A stretch of 64,000 nucleotides of DNA from Teichococcus vastitatis (GTDB lineage Bacteria; Pseudomonadota; Alphaproteobacteria; Acetobacterales; Acetobacteraceae): the NCBI RefSeq assembly GCF_003604215.1, contig NZ_QXGS01000002.1:124001-188000 (forward strand), given 5' to 3'. Under the pieces are notes generated by a model, which made no database searches, was not told the DNA's origin, and saw only the letters and a list, made by a program, of their open reading frames with translations. Both the position numbers and the translations under genes were made by a program. Shown piece by piece: positions 1-10,253 of the stretch (the first letter of the stretch is position 1; each line of letters begins with the position of its first letter).

Positions 1-2
1 TA

Positions 3-155
3 TTCGAACAGGTCCTCGACATCCACCCAGATCTTGCCAGCCAAACCCTGTTCTCCTTTGCGGCCCTGCAAGACTGGTCAGCATCGTCGCAGGACCATGT
101 GACAGACGCGTGGCAAAGCTCTCCACGCCGCAGCCACCGCTTCGTTGCAGCCTAG
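3..155 (+). CDS. C-terminal end of an unidentified protein (5' partial)
   Basis: An open frame enters from the left window edge and runs 50 codons to a TAG at 153-155. The translation has ordinary composition (FEQVLDIHPDLASQ, then FAALQDW) rather than the Arg/Ala/Gly-rich look of antisense frames here, so I take it as the tail of a real rightward gene. Its stop overlaps the stop of the leftward glycosyltransferase gene: both share the CTAG at 152-155. No family can be assigned from so short a piece. It could still be a chance frame. Confidence 0.4.
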   Translation, partial: FEQVLDIHPDLASQTLFSFAALQDWSASSQDHVTDAWQSSPRRSHRFVAA

Positions 156-1315
156 GTCGCGCTTCCGCCGATCAAGGCTGCGTAATCGGGAACCGGGAAT
201 GGCACCGGCGGAAAGCTCCGGGGCCCCAAATCGGCCAGCCGCCGCAGGGCAGCCGCAGCGGCGGCCTCGTCCGGCTCGGCCCAGCACATCTCCGGATGGT
301 GGTAGGTCGCCTGCGGATCCTCCGCCGGCACCAGCCGCGCCGGCACGCCGAAGCAGCCCGGCCCGTGCATGAAATCCGTGTTGCCCGACCATTCGGTGGC
401 GATCACGGCGCGGCCGAGCCGCATCGCCTCGGCGATGGCGAGGCCGTAACCCTCAGCGCGATGCAGCGACAGCACGGCGTCCACCGCGCGCATCAGCGCC
501 CAGCGATCCGGCTCCGGCAGGGTCGCATCCACCACGCGGATGTTGGGCGTGGCGGCGGCGATGGCGGCGATCTCGGCCCAGGCGGCGCCGGCCTGCGCGG
601 TGCTGTGCGTCTTCAGCACCAGCAGGCGGTCGGGACGGTCGCCAAAGGCGGCGCGATGGGCGCGGATCGCCGCCATCGGGTTCTTGCGCGCGATGGAGGA
701 GCTGGCGTCAAACATCACCAGGCTGACGAAGGCGTCCTCCGGCAGGCCGAAATCCGCCCGGCCCCGTGGCGAAGGGTCCGGCGCCGGCACGGGATAAGGC
801 ACCACCCGCACCGGCAGTGGCACCGCCGCCTCGACAGCCTCGGCCACGAAGCGGCTGCCCACCCAGATCTCATGCGCGAAGCGGAAGCCGTGGCTCCAAT
901 CCGCCGGCAGCCGCGGCAACTCCCACGCCCAGACGGCGATGATCCGCTTGCCGGCCACGGCGCGGCGTCCCAGCGCCCGCATCGCCCAGGGCAGCATCGG
1001 CCCGTTCACGTGCAGGATCAGCGTGCCGGGGCCGGGCGCGGGCGGCACCATCGGTACGGCCTGCCCACCCTGGCGCAACGCCGATGTCAGGTCGGTGGCG
1101 TGCGGGTCGAGGCCCTGGTCACGCATCGCGGCCAGCATGCGCTGCGCACCGATGCCGAGGCCGGTGGAGGTGGACAGAAAGCCCGCCACCGTGACCGGCC
1201 CATCGCGGTCAGGGTGTCGGGATGGACGCGGCGCCAGGGCCGCCATGCCGCCGAACAATAGGCCGCGGCGCAGGCCGCGCGGCAAGGTCTGCCAGATCCG
1301 GTGCACCAGACTCAT
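152..1315 (-). CDS. Glycosyltransferase, GT4/GT1-like
   Basis: About 387 residues. The C-terminal half carries the hallmark of retaining GT-B glycosyltransferases: a stretch HRAEGYGLAIAEAM followed by a small-residue strand and WSGNTDF, which fits the nucleotide-sugar binding E-x7-E region. The N-terminal half has the glycine-rich start (STSTGLGIGAQRM) of the acceptor domain. An upstream in-frame ATG at 1369 exists. I prefer the ATG at 1315 because it overlaps the stop of the preceding glycosyltransferase gene in an ATGA, typical of translational coupling. It is the last gene of the leftward polysaccharide cluster. Donor and acceptor sugars cannot be read from the sequence. Confidence 0.8.
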   Translation of the reverse strand: MSLVHRIWQTLPRGLRRGLLFGGMAALAPRPSRHPDRDGPVTVAGFLSTSTGLGIGAQRMLAAMRDQGLDPHATDLTSALRQGGQAVPMVPPAPGPGTLILHVNGPMLPWAMRALGRRAVAGKRIIAVWAWELPRLPADWSHGFRFAHEIWVGSRFVAEAVEAAVPLPVRVVPYPVPAPDPSPRGRADFGLPEDAFVSLVMFDASSSIARKNPMAAIRAHRAAFGDRPDRLLVLKTHSTAQAGAAWAEIAAIAAATPNIRVVDATLPEPDRWALMRAVDAVLSLHRAEGYGLAIAEAMRLGRAVIATEWSGNTDFMHGPGCFGVPARLVPAEDPQATYHHPEMCWAEPDEAAAAAALRRLADLGPRSFPPVPFPVPDYAALIGGSAT

Positions 1316-2409
1316 GCCACGCCTTTCCGCCGCAATCCGTCGATCAGGGCGGCGGCGGCGCCATCCCAATCGGCGCCGCCGCCATGTTCCAGCGCGGCCC
1401 GGCGCAGCGCGGCGCGCCGGGCGGGATCGGCGAGGCTGGCCAGGGCCATGGCGAAGGCTTCCGGCGTCACGGCACCGGCCACCACGCCGCCGCTCTCCGG
1501 CCGCACCTGTTCCACCAAGCCGCCGACGGGCGTCGCCACCACCGGCAAGCCCATCGCCTGTGCCTGGGATACCAGGCCCGACTGGCTCGCCTCGCGATAC
1601 GGCAGCACCACCACGTCGGTATCCCGCAGCAGGGTCAGGATCTCCGGCTCGGCCACCCAGCGCGACTCGACGCGAACGCCGGGCAGGGCCGACAAACCCG
1701 GGGCGCAGCTCTCGGCGCTGCCCTCCCCCACCACGCGCAGCTGCACCGACAGGGAGGGATAGGCGGCGTGCAGGTGGCGGATGCTGTCCCGCAGGAGGTC
1801 GAGCCCCTTATAGGCGCGCATGCGGCCGAAGAAGAGCAGGCGCAGCGGCCCCTCCCCCATGCGCAGCGGCGGCGGCTCGGCGGCGCCCAGCAGGGCAGGC
1901 ATGGGCATGCGGATCTGCGGCAGGGCCGGGAAGCGGGCGCGCAGCGCCGCCGAGACGTGGTCCGACAAGGCAACGGCCGCCGCCGCCGCCTGCATCTCGC
2001 GCCGAAGGCGCCAATCCCACAGCAGGGCGGGATCGCCCGGGTGCGGCGCCGCATCATGCACCACCGGCACGAAGCGGGCGCCGGTGCGCCGCAGGCCAGG
2101 GGCCAGCAACGGCGTCCAGAGATGGGTCATGGCGGAAATCACCGCGTCCTGGCCCCGTGCCGCCGCCGCCAGGGTGCGCCCCCGCGCCGGGATCCGCGGC
2201 AGCGACAATGCGAAGCCGCGCCGGTCCCGGTAGGTTTCCACGGCCTGGCAGCCCACGCCGAGCGCACGAAACGCCGGCAGCAGCTCGTTCTGCGCCGAGA
2301 GCGAGAGCGAGAGCTCTACCTCCCGCTGCCGCGCCAGGGCGCGCGCCAGTTCCAACGCGAATTGCGCGCCGCCACCGCGGCGGCCCCAGTACCAGAGCAT
2401 CAGGCGCAT
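1312..2409 (-). CDS. Glycosyltransferase family 4 protein
   Basis: About 365 residues with a GT-B fold. The protein starts MRLMLWYWGRRGGGAQ, the usual first strand and glycine loop of GT4 enzymes. The C-terminal domain has LLFFGRMRAYKGLDLL (donor-binding lysine region), then VVLPYREASQSGLVSQAQAM and GLPVVATPVGG, the conserved donor-site segment. The open frame extends upstream to 2637, but that extension is Arg/Gly-rich and overlaps the ABC ATPase gene. The ATG at 2409 leaves a 17-bp gap to that gene. It probably adds a sugar to the exported surface polysaccharide; sugar specificity is unknown. Confidence 0.85.
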   Translation of the reverse strand: MRLMLWYWGRRGGGAQFALELARALARQREVELSLSLSAQNELLPAFRALGVGCQAVETYRDRRGFALSLPRIPARGRTLAAAARGQDAVISAMTHLWTPLLAPGLRRTGARFVPVVHDAAPHPGDPALLWDWRLRREMQAAAAAVALSDHVSAALRARFPALPQIRMPMPALLGAAEPPPLRMGEGPLRLLFFGRMRAYKGLDLLRDSIRHLHAAYPSLSVQLRVVGEGSAESCAPGLSALPGVRVESRWVAEPEILTLLRDTDVVVLPYREASQSGLVSQAQAMGLPVVATPVGGLVEQVRPESGGVVAGAVTPEAFAMALASLADPARRAALRRAALEHGGGADWDGAAAALIDGLRRKGVA

Positions 2410-2426
2410 CGTGCGGGTTCTGCCGG

Positions 2427-3170
<744 letters not shown>

Positions 3171-3174
3171 GCCG

Positions 3175-4026
3175 TTACACCCAGAACGCGACGCGGCCGC
3201 GGAAGCGCACAAAGAAGGCGAAGCCGACGGCGCAGTGGACCACCGTGTAGCCGATCGCCGTCAGCCACACGGCCAGATTGCCACCGCCCTCGATCAGCGG
3301 CCCGCGCACCAGTTCCAGCAGCGTGTAGAAGGGGTTCAGCAGCAGCAGCCAATGGTATTCCGGGCTGAGCAGCTGCGGCTTCCAGATCACCGGCGTCATG
3401 AAGAAGGCGATCTGCATCACGCTGCCGACGATCGGCGCGATGTCGCGGAACCGGGCGCACACCATGCCCAGCAGCAGCGAGGCGCTCAGCGCGTTCACCG
3501 CCAGCAGCAGCAGCCCTGGCAGCGCCAGCAGGCCCGACCAGCCCGGCAGCACGCCGAAGATCAGCAGCACGATCACCACCAGCGGCAGGTTGTGCGCCGC
3601 CACCAGCGCATTGCGCGTGACGCAGCGCAGCGCGTGCACGGTGAAGGGCAGCGGCATCTGCCGCACGATGCTCTCGGCGCTGGTCAGGCTGGTGCAGGCC
3701 TCGGTCACCATCTGCGCCAGCATGTTCCAGAGGATCAGGCTGACCGCCAGCCAGGGCAGGTATTCGGCCAGCGACATCTGGAACAGCGTGGAATACAGCA
3801 GGCCCAGGCTGGCCAGCATCACCGCGGTGGACAGGGTCAGCCAGAACGGCCCCAGCACCGAGCCGCGGTAACGGTTGCGCAGGTCGAGCCATGCCAGCGC
3901 CCCGGCCAGCCGGCGCTGGGCGAAGCCCTGACGCAGGTCGCGTAGGGCGCGGCTCAGACGCTGAGGATCGGCGGCGTTGAAGCGCACGGAAACCGGCGTG
4001 CCGGGCGGGGTGACATGGGCGTCCAT
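3175..4026 (-). CDS. ABC-2 type polysaccharide export permease (Wzm/KpsM type)
   Basis: A 283-residue inner-membrane protein with an N-terminal amphipathic region (ALAWLDLRNRYRGSVLGPFW, the conserved ABC-2 entry helix) followed by about six hydrophobic segments. This matches Wzm, TagG and KpsM in length and pattern. It forms the transport channel with the ATPase encoded immediately downstream and should export an O-antigen, capsule or similar glycan across the inner membrane. The ATG at 4026 is the only sensible start, and the gene lies 79 bp after the upstream glycosyltransferase. Confidence 0.88.
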   Translation of the reverse strand: MDAHVTPPGTPVSVRFNAADPQRLSRALRDLRQGFAQRRLAGALAWLDLRNRYRGSVLGPFWLTLSTAVMLASLGLLYSTLFQMSLAEYLPWLAVSLILWNMLAQMVTEACTSLTSAESIVRQMPLPFTVHALRCVTRNALVAAHNLPLVVIVLLIFGVLPGWSGLLALPGLLLLAVNALSASLLLGMVCARFRDIAPIVGSVMQIAFFMTPVIWKPQLLSPEYHWLLLLNPFYTLLELVRGPLIEGGGNLAVWLTAIGYTVVHCAVGFAFFVRFRGRVAFWV

Positions 4027-4105
4027 GGGGCGCTCCTATAGACGCAAAGCCGGGGTGGGCCAATGCCGCCGCCGTTCGGGCGGCCGCGCGGCGGCCATGC
4101 GCCGC

Positions 4106-5215
4106 CTACAGCCCCATCAGGTCCAGGGTGCGGCCCACCACCTTGGCTTCGTCGAACCGCTCCAGCGCCAGGGCGCGGCCGGCGGCGCCCATGCGGCGGC
4201 GCAGCGCCGGATCGGCAGCGAGGCGGGACAGCGCCTCCGCCAGGGGCGGCACTGCCGCGGGCGGCACCAGCAGGCCGGTCTCGCCGTCGCGCACCTGCTC
4301 GCGCGGGCCGCGGATGCCGGTGGCGACCACCGGCAGGCCGGTCATCATCGCCTCGATCACCGACATGGGCAGGCCCTCGAAATGGCTCGGCAAACAGAAC
4401 ACGTCTGCCGCCGCCAACACCCGGCCCACATCCTCGCGATAGCCAAGGCGCCTCAGGCGCGGTCCCAGCACCGCCTCGGCCCGGGCGAATTCCGCCGCCA
4501 TGTCGGGGCCATGGTCGGTGGGCAGGCGCTCCCCCACCACCCAGAGCACGGCGCCAGGCACGGCTTCCATGGCGCGCAGCAATTCCACATGGCCCTTGTG
4601 CCGCACCAGGCGGGACACGATGACCACGACGCAATCGTTATCCGCGGCGCCCAGCTCGGCCCGCAACGCGGCCCGCACCCCGGCATCGGGACGGAAGCGC
4701 AGCGGATCGCGACCGTTGCGGATGCCCACCGCGCGCGGCGCGATGCCGAGGCGCCGGGCATCCGCCGCTTCCTCCTCGGACACGGTCATGAACACGTCGG
4801 TCAGGCGGCCGCCGAGTCGCTCCAGCCACAAGGACAGGGTGCGCCGCCACCACGGCCCGGGCTGGTTGAACAGGAAGCCGTGCCCGGTATAGGCGACGCG
4901 CCCCACCCCGGCGCGCCGCGCCGCCAGCCGCGCCAGCAGGCCGGAAATCGGCATGTGCGCGTGCACCAGGTCGAAGCGCTCCTCGCGAAACAGCTCCAGC
5001 AGCGCGCGATAGGCGCGCCATTGCGCCAGCGGGTTCAGCGACCGCGCCATCGGCACCGGCACGATGCGGAAGCCTTCCCGGCGCGGCACCTCCAGCAGCC
5101 TGCCTTCGGCGCAGATGCCGACCACCTCGTGCCCGCGGGCGCGGGCGCCGCGCATCACCGGCAGCACGAAGTGCCGCAGGGAGAAATCGACGTTGCAGAC
5201 TTCGGCGATCTTCAA
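4106..5215 (-). CDS. Glycosyltransferase family 4 protein
   Basis: About 369 residues. Its N terminus MKIAEVCNVDFSLRHFVLPVM resembles GT4 enzymes of the WbnK/PelF-like sort. The donor domain shows VSRLVRHKGHVELLRAM, then LPSHFEGLPMSVIEAM (the E-x7-E pair) and GLPVVATGIRGPREQV. The codon at 5215 is TTG and no clear Shine-Dalgarno sequence precedes it, so the true start may differ by a few codons, although the first beta strand begins right there. It lies 33 bp downstream of the heparinase-like gene and belongs to the same leftward run. Confidence 0.85.
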   Translation of the reverse strand: MKIAEVCNVDFSLRHFVLPVMRGARARGHEVVGICAEGRLLEVPRREGFRIVPVPMARSLNPLAQWRAYRALLELFREERFDLVHAHMPISGLLARLAARRAGVGRVAYTGHGFLFNQPGPWWRRTLSLWLERLGGRLTDVFMTVSEEEAADARRLGIAPRAVGIRNGRDPLRFRPDAGVRAALRAELGAADNDCVVVIVSRLVRHKGHVELLRAMEAVPGAVLWVVGERLPTDHGPDMAAEFARAEAVLGPRLRRLGYREDVGRVLAAADVFCLPSHFEGLPMSVIEAMMTGLPVVATGIRGPREQVRDGETGLLVPPAAVPPLAEALSRLAADPALRRRMGAAGRALALERFDEAKVVGRTLDLMGL

Positions 5216-5248
5216 GGCGGGACGACCTTCAAGACGGCGGGAGCCGGC

Positions 5249-6931
5249 CTATTCCGCCGGGCCGTCGGATGGCGCGGCCGCCGGCCCCTTGGCGCCGGAG
5301 GCGGCGGGCTGCGGCACGCTGACGCGGCTCAGCGCCCATTGCACCGAGGCGGTGCCGGCCTCGGCGCTCAGCACGATCTGCGAGGACCGGCGCGGCTCGC
5401 CGGCCATGAACACGCTGTCTTCCACCGCCAGAATCGCTTCCTTGGCGCGGAACCGCCAGGACGCGCCGGATGGCAGGCGGAGCAGCACGGTGTTCTCAGC
5501 CTCCTGCCGGCTGGCCACCACGCCAGGATGCAGGTGGAAGCGCACGGTGAAGCCCGGCAGGTTCTCGCCTTCCACCGCGTCCTCGCCGCGCAGGTCGTCG
5601 CCGGATTCCGACAGGTAGAGGCGGCGGCGATGAACGGCGCCGAAGCCGCGGCGATAGCCGTCATGGCTGGCATCCAGCCATTGCGCGCCATTGGCTTCCT
5701 GGCGCTCGGCCTCCACCGATTCAGGGCGGCGGCCGAGGCCGTCCTCGCGCAGTTCGCTGCTGTTGGTGTCGGACAGCACCAGGGTGGAATGCGCGGCGGT
5801 GGCGCGCAGCGCGTCCCGCCAGGGACCGGGATCGGCGGTGGCGGCGCCGCAATTGGTGATCAACCGGTCGCGCCCCACCGACATCTCGAAGGACAGGGTC
5901 CCGGCGTGGTGGAACCGGTCGGCGCCACGCGGCAGCCCGGCGGGGCCCGTGGCGGCACGGCCGGAGGGCGGCGGGCCGCAATCGGCGATCACCAGGGTGC
6001 GCCCGGCCTGCAGGCGCTGGAACCCGGCCTCCGCCAGGATCAGCGGCGCACGGCCGCGCGCCTGCCCCTGGGTCAACACCAGATCCACCAGGGAAGCGCC
6101 GTAGTCGCGCGTGCCGTTGAACAGCGCCAGGCCACCATCGCCGTGGCGGAACAGCCGCAGCGCCGGCGCGGCGCGGTCCAGCGCCAGCCCCAGATGCGGC
6201 GGCGCTTCCAGTCCGGCGCCGTGCAGCAGGTTGCGGATCTCGATCAGGTCCTGCACCGCCAGCAGCAATTGCGCCGGCGAGCGTTCCACATGGGCGCCGT
6301 CGGGCAGGATCTGCCGCTCGATCTCCTGTGGCAACACGCGCAGGCAGCGGGCGACCCAAGCTTCCTCGCTCAAGGCCACCGAGGCGGCGAGGCCGCCCTT
6401 CAGCGCCACCAGCGCGCCACGGTGCCGACCCTCGGCCGGAAGCGCCACCACCAGCCCGCGCGCATCCTGCGCCAGCCGCACCATCAGGGCGCGGCGAAAG
6501 CCGTCCTCGGCGGTGGCGGCCAGGAAGTCCCAATGGCCCAGCCAGGCCGACAGGCGCGCCCCGACCACGTCCGGCACGGCGGCGATGCCCTCGCCCCCGC
6601 CATGCGCCAGCCAGTCCGCTGCGAGGTCGCGGGCGCGCAGCCGGGCGCCATCGGTGCCCAGCGCGCGCAGGTCGCGCAGCCAGGCGAAGCCGTGCACCGC
6701 GGCGCGCCAGAGCACCGAGCCGTCCTGTGCGGCCCAGCCCTGCCCGCCCTCGGCGGCGATCGTCAGCGGGCGCACCGTGCCGGCCACCTCGCATTCGCCC
6801 CGCAACAGGCGGTGGCCGCGCGCCGCATCGCCGGGCCACAGGTCGCGGAAAGCCCGGCTCGGCGCCTCGGGCACCTTCACCGGCTTCAGCCCCGCCACCA
6901 TGCGGCGGGCGCCGCGCAGCCATTCGGCCAT
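5249..6931 (-). CDS. Heparinase II/III family protein
   Basis: About 560 residues. The N-terminal half is helical and Trp/Leu-rich (alpha/alpha toroid). The C-terminal half has the beta-sandwich heparinase II/III signatures GTLSFEMSVGRDRLITNCG, HSTLVLSDTNSSEL, and YLSESGDDLRGEDAVEG. Such proteins are predicted polysaccharide lyases, and alphaproteobacterial copies commonly sit beside rsmB, as here. The ATG shares one base with the rpe stop (TGATG), so translation is probably coupled. No export signal is obvious at the N terminus ([16 protein letters not shown]). The substrate is unknown; a role in turnover of the polysaccharide made by the neighbours is inference. Confidence 0.85.
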   Translation of the reverse strand: MAEWLRGARRMVAGLKPVKVPEAPSRAFRDLWPGDAARGHRLLRGECEVAGTVRPLTIAAEGGQGWAAQDGSVLWRAAVHGFAWLRDLRALGTDGARLRARDLAADWLAHGGGEGIAAVPDVVGARLSAWLGHWDFLAATAEDGFRRALMVRLAQDARGLVVALPAEGRHRGALVALKGGLAASVALSEEAWVARCLRVLPQEIERQILPDGAHVERSPAQLLLAVQDLIEIRNLLHGAGLEAPPHLGLALDRAAPALRLFRHGDGGLALFNGTRDYGASLVDLVLTQGQARGRAPLILAEAGFQRLQAGRTLVIADCGPPPSGRAATGPAGLPRGADRFHHAGTLSFEMSVGRDRLITNCGAATADPGPWRDALRATAAHSTLVLSDTNSSELREDGLGRRPESVEAERQEANGAQWLDASHDGYRRGFGAVHRRRLYLSESGDDLRGEDAVEGENLPGFTVRFHLHPGVVASRQEAENTVLLRLPSGASWRFRAKEAILAVEDSVFMAGEPRRSSQIVLSAEAGTASVQWALSRVSVPQPAASGAKGPAAAPSDGPAE

Positions 6932-7593
6932 CAGGCGCGGCCCGCGCGCAGCGTCGCGATCGCCGCGGCGTAGTCCGGCGCGCCGAACACGGCGGTGCCG
7001 GCCACCAGCACGTCGGCCCCGGCTTCCAGGCAGAGCGGTGCCGTTTCGGCGGTGACCCCGCCATCCACCTGCAAGGCGATCTGCCGTCCGGACGCGTCGA
7101 TCATGCGGCGCAGTTCCCGCATCTTGGGCAATTGGCTGGGAATGAATTTCTGGCCGCCAAAGCCCGGGTTCACCGTCATCACCAGGATCAGGTCCACCAG
7201 GTCCAGCACCGGCTCCACCAGGGCAGCCGGCGTGGCCGGGTTCAGCACCACGCCGGGCGAGCAGCCCAGCGCGCGGATGGTCTGCAGCGAGCGGTGCAGG
7301 TGCGGCCCGGCTTCCGGATGCAGGCTGATCCGCTCGGCGCCCGCCTCGGCGAAGGCCGGCAGCAGGGGATCGGCGGGCGAGATCATCAGGTGCACATCGA
7401 ACGGCAGGCGCGTGTGCGGGCGCAACGCCTTCACCACGGCCGGGCCGTAGGAGATGTTGGGCACGAAATGCCCATCCATGATGTCGAGGTGCAGCCAGTC
7501 GGCACCGGCGGCCTCGATGGCGGCGATTTCCTCCCCGAGACGCGCGAAATCAGCGGCCAGCAGGGACGGGGCGATTTTGACGGGGCGTGACAC
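6931..7593 (-). CDS. rpe: Ribulose-phosphate 3-epimerase
   Basis: Interconverts ribulose 5-phosphate and xylulose 5-phosphate in the pentose phosphate pathway. The TIM-barrel motifs are clear: [27 protein letters not shown] (metal and substrate ligands), [14 protein letters not shown] and LQVDGGV. I choose a GTG at 7593, giving [12 protein letters not shown] and a 220-residue protein of family length. The frame extends upstream to 7737 but that extension overlaps rsmB and is not conserved-looking. It lies between rsmB (83 bp upstream) and the heparinase gene (one-base overlap). Confidence 0.95.
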   Translation of the reverse strand: MSRPVKIAPSLLAADFARLGEEIAAIEAAGADWLHLDIMDGHFVPNISYGPAVVKALRPHTRLPFDVHLMISPADPLLPAFAEAGAERISLHPEAGPHLHRSLQTIRALGCSPGVVLNPATPAALVEPVLDLVDLILVMTVNPGFGGQKFIPSQLPKMRELRRMIDASGRQIALQVDGGVTAETAPLCLEAGADVLVAGTAVFGAPDYAAAIATLRAGRA

Positions 7594-7676
7594 GCGGCAA
7601 GTTATGCCCGCGCCTCCCGGTATGGACAAGGCGCCACGAGGGGGAAGCGCCTCGTTGGCGTTCAACCGGAAGCTGT

Positions 7677-8978
7677 TCAACCCGGCTTGCGGAACCGGGC
7701 CACGAAGAAGCCGTCCAGTCCGCCCTGCTCCGGCCAAAGGTCCGGGCGGGTGCGCACCCAGCCTTCCGGGGTCAGCGCCGAATCCAGGCCAGGCAGCTCG
7801 TCCGGCCGCACCGGCTCGGGCGCGAGGCCGCTGGCGAAGGCGGCGCGGGCCTGCGCCTCGCCTTCCTCCGGCTGCAGCGAGCAGGTGGCGAACACCAGCC
7901 GGCCGCCCGGCCGCAGCAGCTTCGCCGCCGCCTGGATCAGCGTGGCCTGCAGTCCGGCCAGGGTGGGAACATCACCCGGACGCTTCAGATGCGGCACGTC
8001 CGGGTGCCGGCGGATGGTGCCGGTGGCCGAGCAGGGCGCGTCCAGCAGCACGGCATCGAACTGCGCGCCCGGGTTCCAGGCGGCGGCATCGGCCTGCACC
8101 ACCTCGGCGGCGAGCCGCAGCCGCGTCAGGTTCTCGCGCAGCCGGCCGATCCGGTGCGCGTCGCGCTCCACCGCCACGACCTCCGCCCCGGCGGCGGCCA
8201 GCTGCGCCGTCTTGCCGCCGGGCGCCGCGCACAGGTCGGCCACGCGCTGGCCGGCCACGGCGCCCAGCAGCCGGGCCGGCAGCGCGGCGGCGACGTCCTG
8301 CGCCCAGGCATCGCCGGCGGCGAAGGCGGCGATCTCGGCGATGCGGGTGCCGGCGGGATAGCGTGCCGTGCCGGTGGGCAGCATCAGCGCCCCCTCGGGC
8401 GGCGCGGTGCCGGGCCGCAGCGACAGGTCGAGCGGCGCCGGCAGCCGGTGCGCGCGGGCGATCGCCCGCACCGCCGGGCCATAGGCGGTGTGCCACGCGC
8501 TCCACAGCCAGCCGGGAGTATCGAGGCGCTCGCCATCCAGCTCCTCCAGCGTGGCGGCGCCCTCGGCGGCGACGCGGCGCAGCACGGCGTTCACCAAGCC
8601 GGCAAAGGGGCGCGGCACCAGGTCGACGCAGCTCGCCACCGCCGCGTGGGGCGGGGTGTCCAGCAGCAGCAGCTCGGCGGCACCGATGCGCAGGGCGTTG
8701 CGCACCTCCGGCGGCGGCTCGCGGCGCAGCAGCGGCTCCAGCACGGCATCGAGGCTGCCGAGGCGGCGCAGCACGGCGGCGGCGATGCGGTGGGCGGCGG
8801 CACGGTCCCTCGCCTCGGCGGCCGGCAGAGCGTCCAGCGCCTCTTCCAGTGCGCGGTGGCGCTCCAACACCGCGGTCACCAGGGCCAGGGCGGCGCTGCG
8901 GGTCGGGTTGCGCGGGCGGCCGCCCGATGCGGGGCGCGCGGAGCGAGGGCCGGAGGGGCGGGAACGGGACGAGCTCAT
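7677..8978 (-). CDS. rsmB: RsmB-type 16S rRNA m5C methyltransferase
   Basis: About 433 residues. An N-terminal NusB-like RNA-binding domain ([22 protein letters not shown] onward, roughly residues 25-150) precedes a SAM-dependent methyltransferase domain. That domain shows [14 protein letters not shown] (SAM binding), [11 protein letters not shown] and [12 protein letters not shown], the two cysteine motifs of m5C RNA methyltransferases. It methylates a cytosine of 16S rRNA (C967 in E. coli numbering). The N terminus before residue 25 is a basic, low-complexity stretch, so the start could be slightly internal. It heads the leftward run rsmB-rpe-heparinase. Confidence 0.92.
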   Translation of the reverse strand: MSSSRSRPSGPRSARPASGGRPRNPTRSAALALVTAVLERHRALEEALDALPAAEARDRAAAHRIAAAVLRRLGSLDAVLEPLLRREPPPEVRNALRIGAAELLLLDTPPHAAVASCVDLVPRPFAGLVNAVLRRVAAEGAATLEELDGERLDTPGWLWSAWHTAYGPAVRAIARAHRLPAPLDLSLRPGTAPPEGALMLPTGTARYPAGTRIAEIAAFAAGDAWAQDVAAALPARLLGAVAGQRVADLCAAPGGKTAQLAAAGAEVVAVERDAHRIGRLRENLTRLRLAAEVVQADAAAWNPGAQFDAVLLDAPCSATGTIRRHPDVPHLKRPGDVPTLAGLQATLIQAAAKLLRPGGRLVFATCSLQPEEGEAQARAAFASGLAPEPVRPDELPGLDSALTPEGWVRTRPDLWPEQGGLDGFFVARFRKPG

Positions 8979-9081
8979 TGCCAGGGGCTATGGGCCGGAA
9001 GGGCCCGTCCTGTCGAGCCGTTCCGCATGCGGGGCGGGCTGTGCGGGGCGCATGGCGCGATGCCCGGCCGAAGGCGCGATG

Positions 9082-9606
9082 TCAGGCCAGGGCCACCCAA
9101 AAGATCAGGGCGCCCGCCGGCAGCAGCAGGAAGGGGCTGGCGCGGGTGGTCATCAGCAGCACGGTGGAGGCGGCGGCCACCGCCCAGGCCAGCCAGCCAC
9201 CCTCGGCGACGCGCAGCAGGGTGGCGCCGGCGGCCAGGATCATGCCGGCCGCCACCGGCGCCAGGCCGCGCTCCACCGCCTTCTGCCAGGCGGCGCCGTG
9301 GGTTCGCCGCCACAGCCCGGCCAGGCCCCAGACCAGGAAGGAGGACGGGGTGAAGATGGCGAGAGCCGCGAGCAGCGCGCCCCACGGGCCCATGGCCTCG
9401 AACGCCACCATGGGCGACAGCAGCGCCCCGGGCCCCGGGGTGAGCCGCGAAAGGGCAAACAATTCCAGGAAGCGGGCATCGCTCATCCAGCCTTGCACCT
9501 CCACCGCCTGGCGGTGCACGTCGGACACGATGCTCTGCCCGCCGCCCACCGTCAGGAAGGACAGCGGCAGGAACACCAGCAGGATGCGCCAGAACGGATG
9601 CTCCAT
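9082..9606 (-). CDS. Chromate transporter, short-chain CHR subunit (second half)
   Basis: About 174 residues with a single CHR domain: FLPLSFLTVGGGQSIVSDVHRQ, then LSRLTPGPGALLSP and several hydrophobic helices. Full-length ChrA has two such domains in about 400 residues. Here each domain is its own gene, as in short-chain CHR pairs. The ATG at 9606 overlaps the stop of the partner by one base (TGATG), so the two halves should be made in equal amounts and act together. Chromate efflux is the known function of the family; the physiological substrate here is not shown by the sequence. Confidence 0.85.
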   Translation of the reverse strand: MEHPFWRILLVFLPLSFLTVGGGQSIVSDVHRQAVEVQGWMSDARFLELFALSRLTPGPGALLSPMVAFEAMGPWGALLAALAIFTPSSFLVWGLAGLWRRTHGAAWQKAVERGLAPVAAGMILAAGATLLRVAEGGWLAWAVAAASTVLLMTTRASPFLLLPAGALIFWVALA

Positions 9607-10181
9607 CAGCCGCCACCCCTGCGCGACATCGCCCAGGCCGCCTGTGCGATGCCGAGCGGGGCCATCACCAGCACCACCCAGATCAGCGGCAGCCGCAGGG
9701 CGAACAGGGCGACAAAGGTGGCGGCGACGATCGCGGCGGGCGCCACGCCGCGCCGGGCGGCGCGCCAGGCGGCGCGCAGCCCCATCTGGATCGACAGGCC
9801 CAGCGCCGCCGCCGCCACCCCGGCCAGCATCCAGTGCGCCGCCGGGCCGCGCACCGCCTCCCCCGCCAGGGCGACGACGCCGAGCGCCAGGATCAGTGCC
9901 GGCACCACCATGCCCAACGCGCCGGCCAGGGCGCCGCGGCCGCCGCGCAGCCGATAGCCGATCCAGATCGACAGGTTCACCACGTTCACCCCCGGCAGCG
10001 CCTGGCAGAGCGACAGCCCGTCCAGGAACTCCCCTTCGGTCAGCCAGCGGCGGTTGCCGACGAATTCCCGCATCATCCAGCCGGACAATCCGCCGCCGAA
10101 GCTGGTCAGCCCGACCTTGCTGAAGGCCAGAAAGATCTGCATCAGGCCAGGAGGTGGTGCGTCCGCCCGTTCCGTTGTCAT
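9606..10181 (-). CDS. Chromate transporter, short-chain CHR subunit (first half)
   Basis: About 191 residues. The CHR-domain motif is FLAFSKVGLTSFGGGLSGWM, followed by QALPGVNVVNLSIWIGYRL and four to five hydrophobic stretches. The ATG at 10181 gives MTTERADAPPPG before the conserved region; a start at the internal MQIFLAF is possible. It is translationally coupled to the second CHR gene downstream and transcribed divergently from the GT39-type gene across 72 bp. Confidence 0.85.
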   Translation of the reverse strand: MTTERADAPPPGLMQIFLAFSKVGLTSFGGGLSGWMMREFVGNRRWLTEGEFLDGLSLCQALPGVNVVNLSIWIGYRLRGGRGALAGALGMVVPALILALGVVALAGEAVRGPAAHWMLAGVAAAALGLSIQMGLRAAWRAARRGVAPAAIVAATFVALFALRLPLIWVVLVMAPLGIAQAAWAMSRRGGG

Positions 10182-10253
10182 CCTGCGCTCCCGCTGCCTG
10201 CCGCGGTTTGTTGCTATACACCGCGCCGCGAAAGGCTCTACAGCCCGGGCATC

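Noticed and set aside
3977-6973. A 998-codon open frame on the plus strand opposite the glycosyltransferase and heparinase genes
   Set aside because: It is antisense to real genes, rich in His/Gln/Arg/Gly, and shows no family features. Long antisense frames are expected at 70% GC.
7454-10123. An 889-codon plus-strand frame
   Set aside because: Antisense to rsmB and the chromate genes, Arg/Pro/Ala-rich low-complexity translation.
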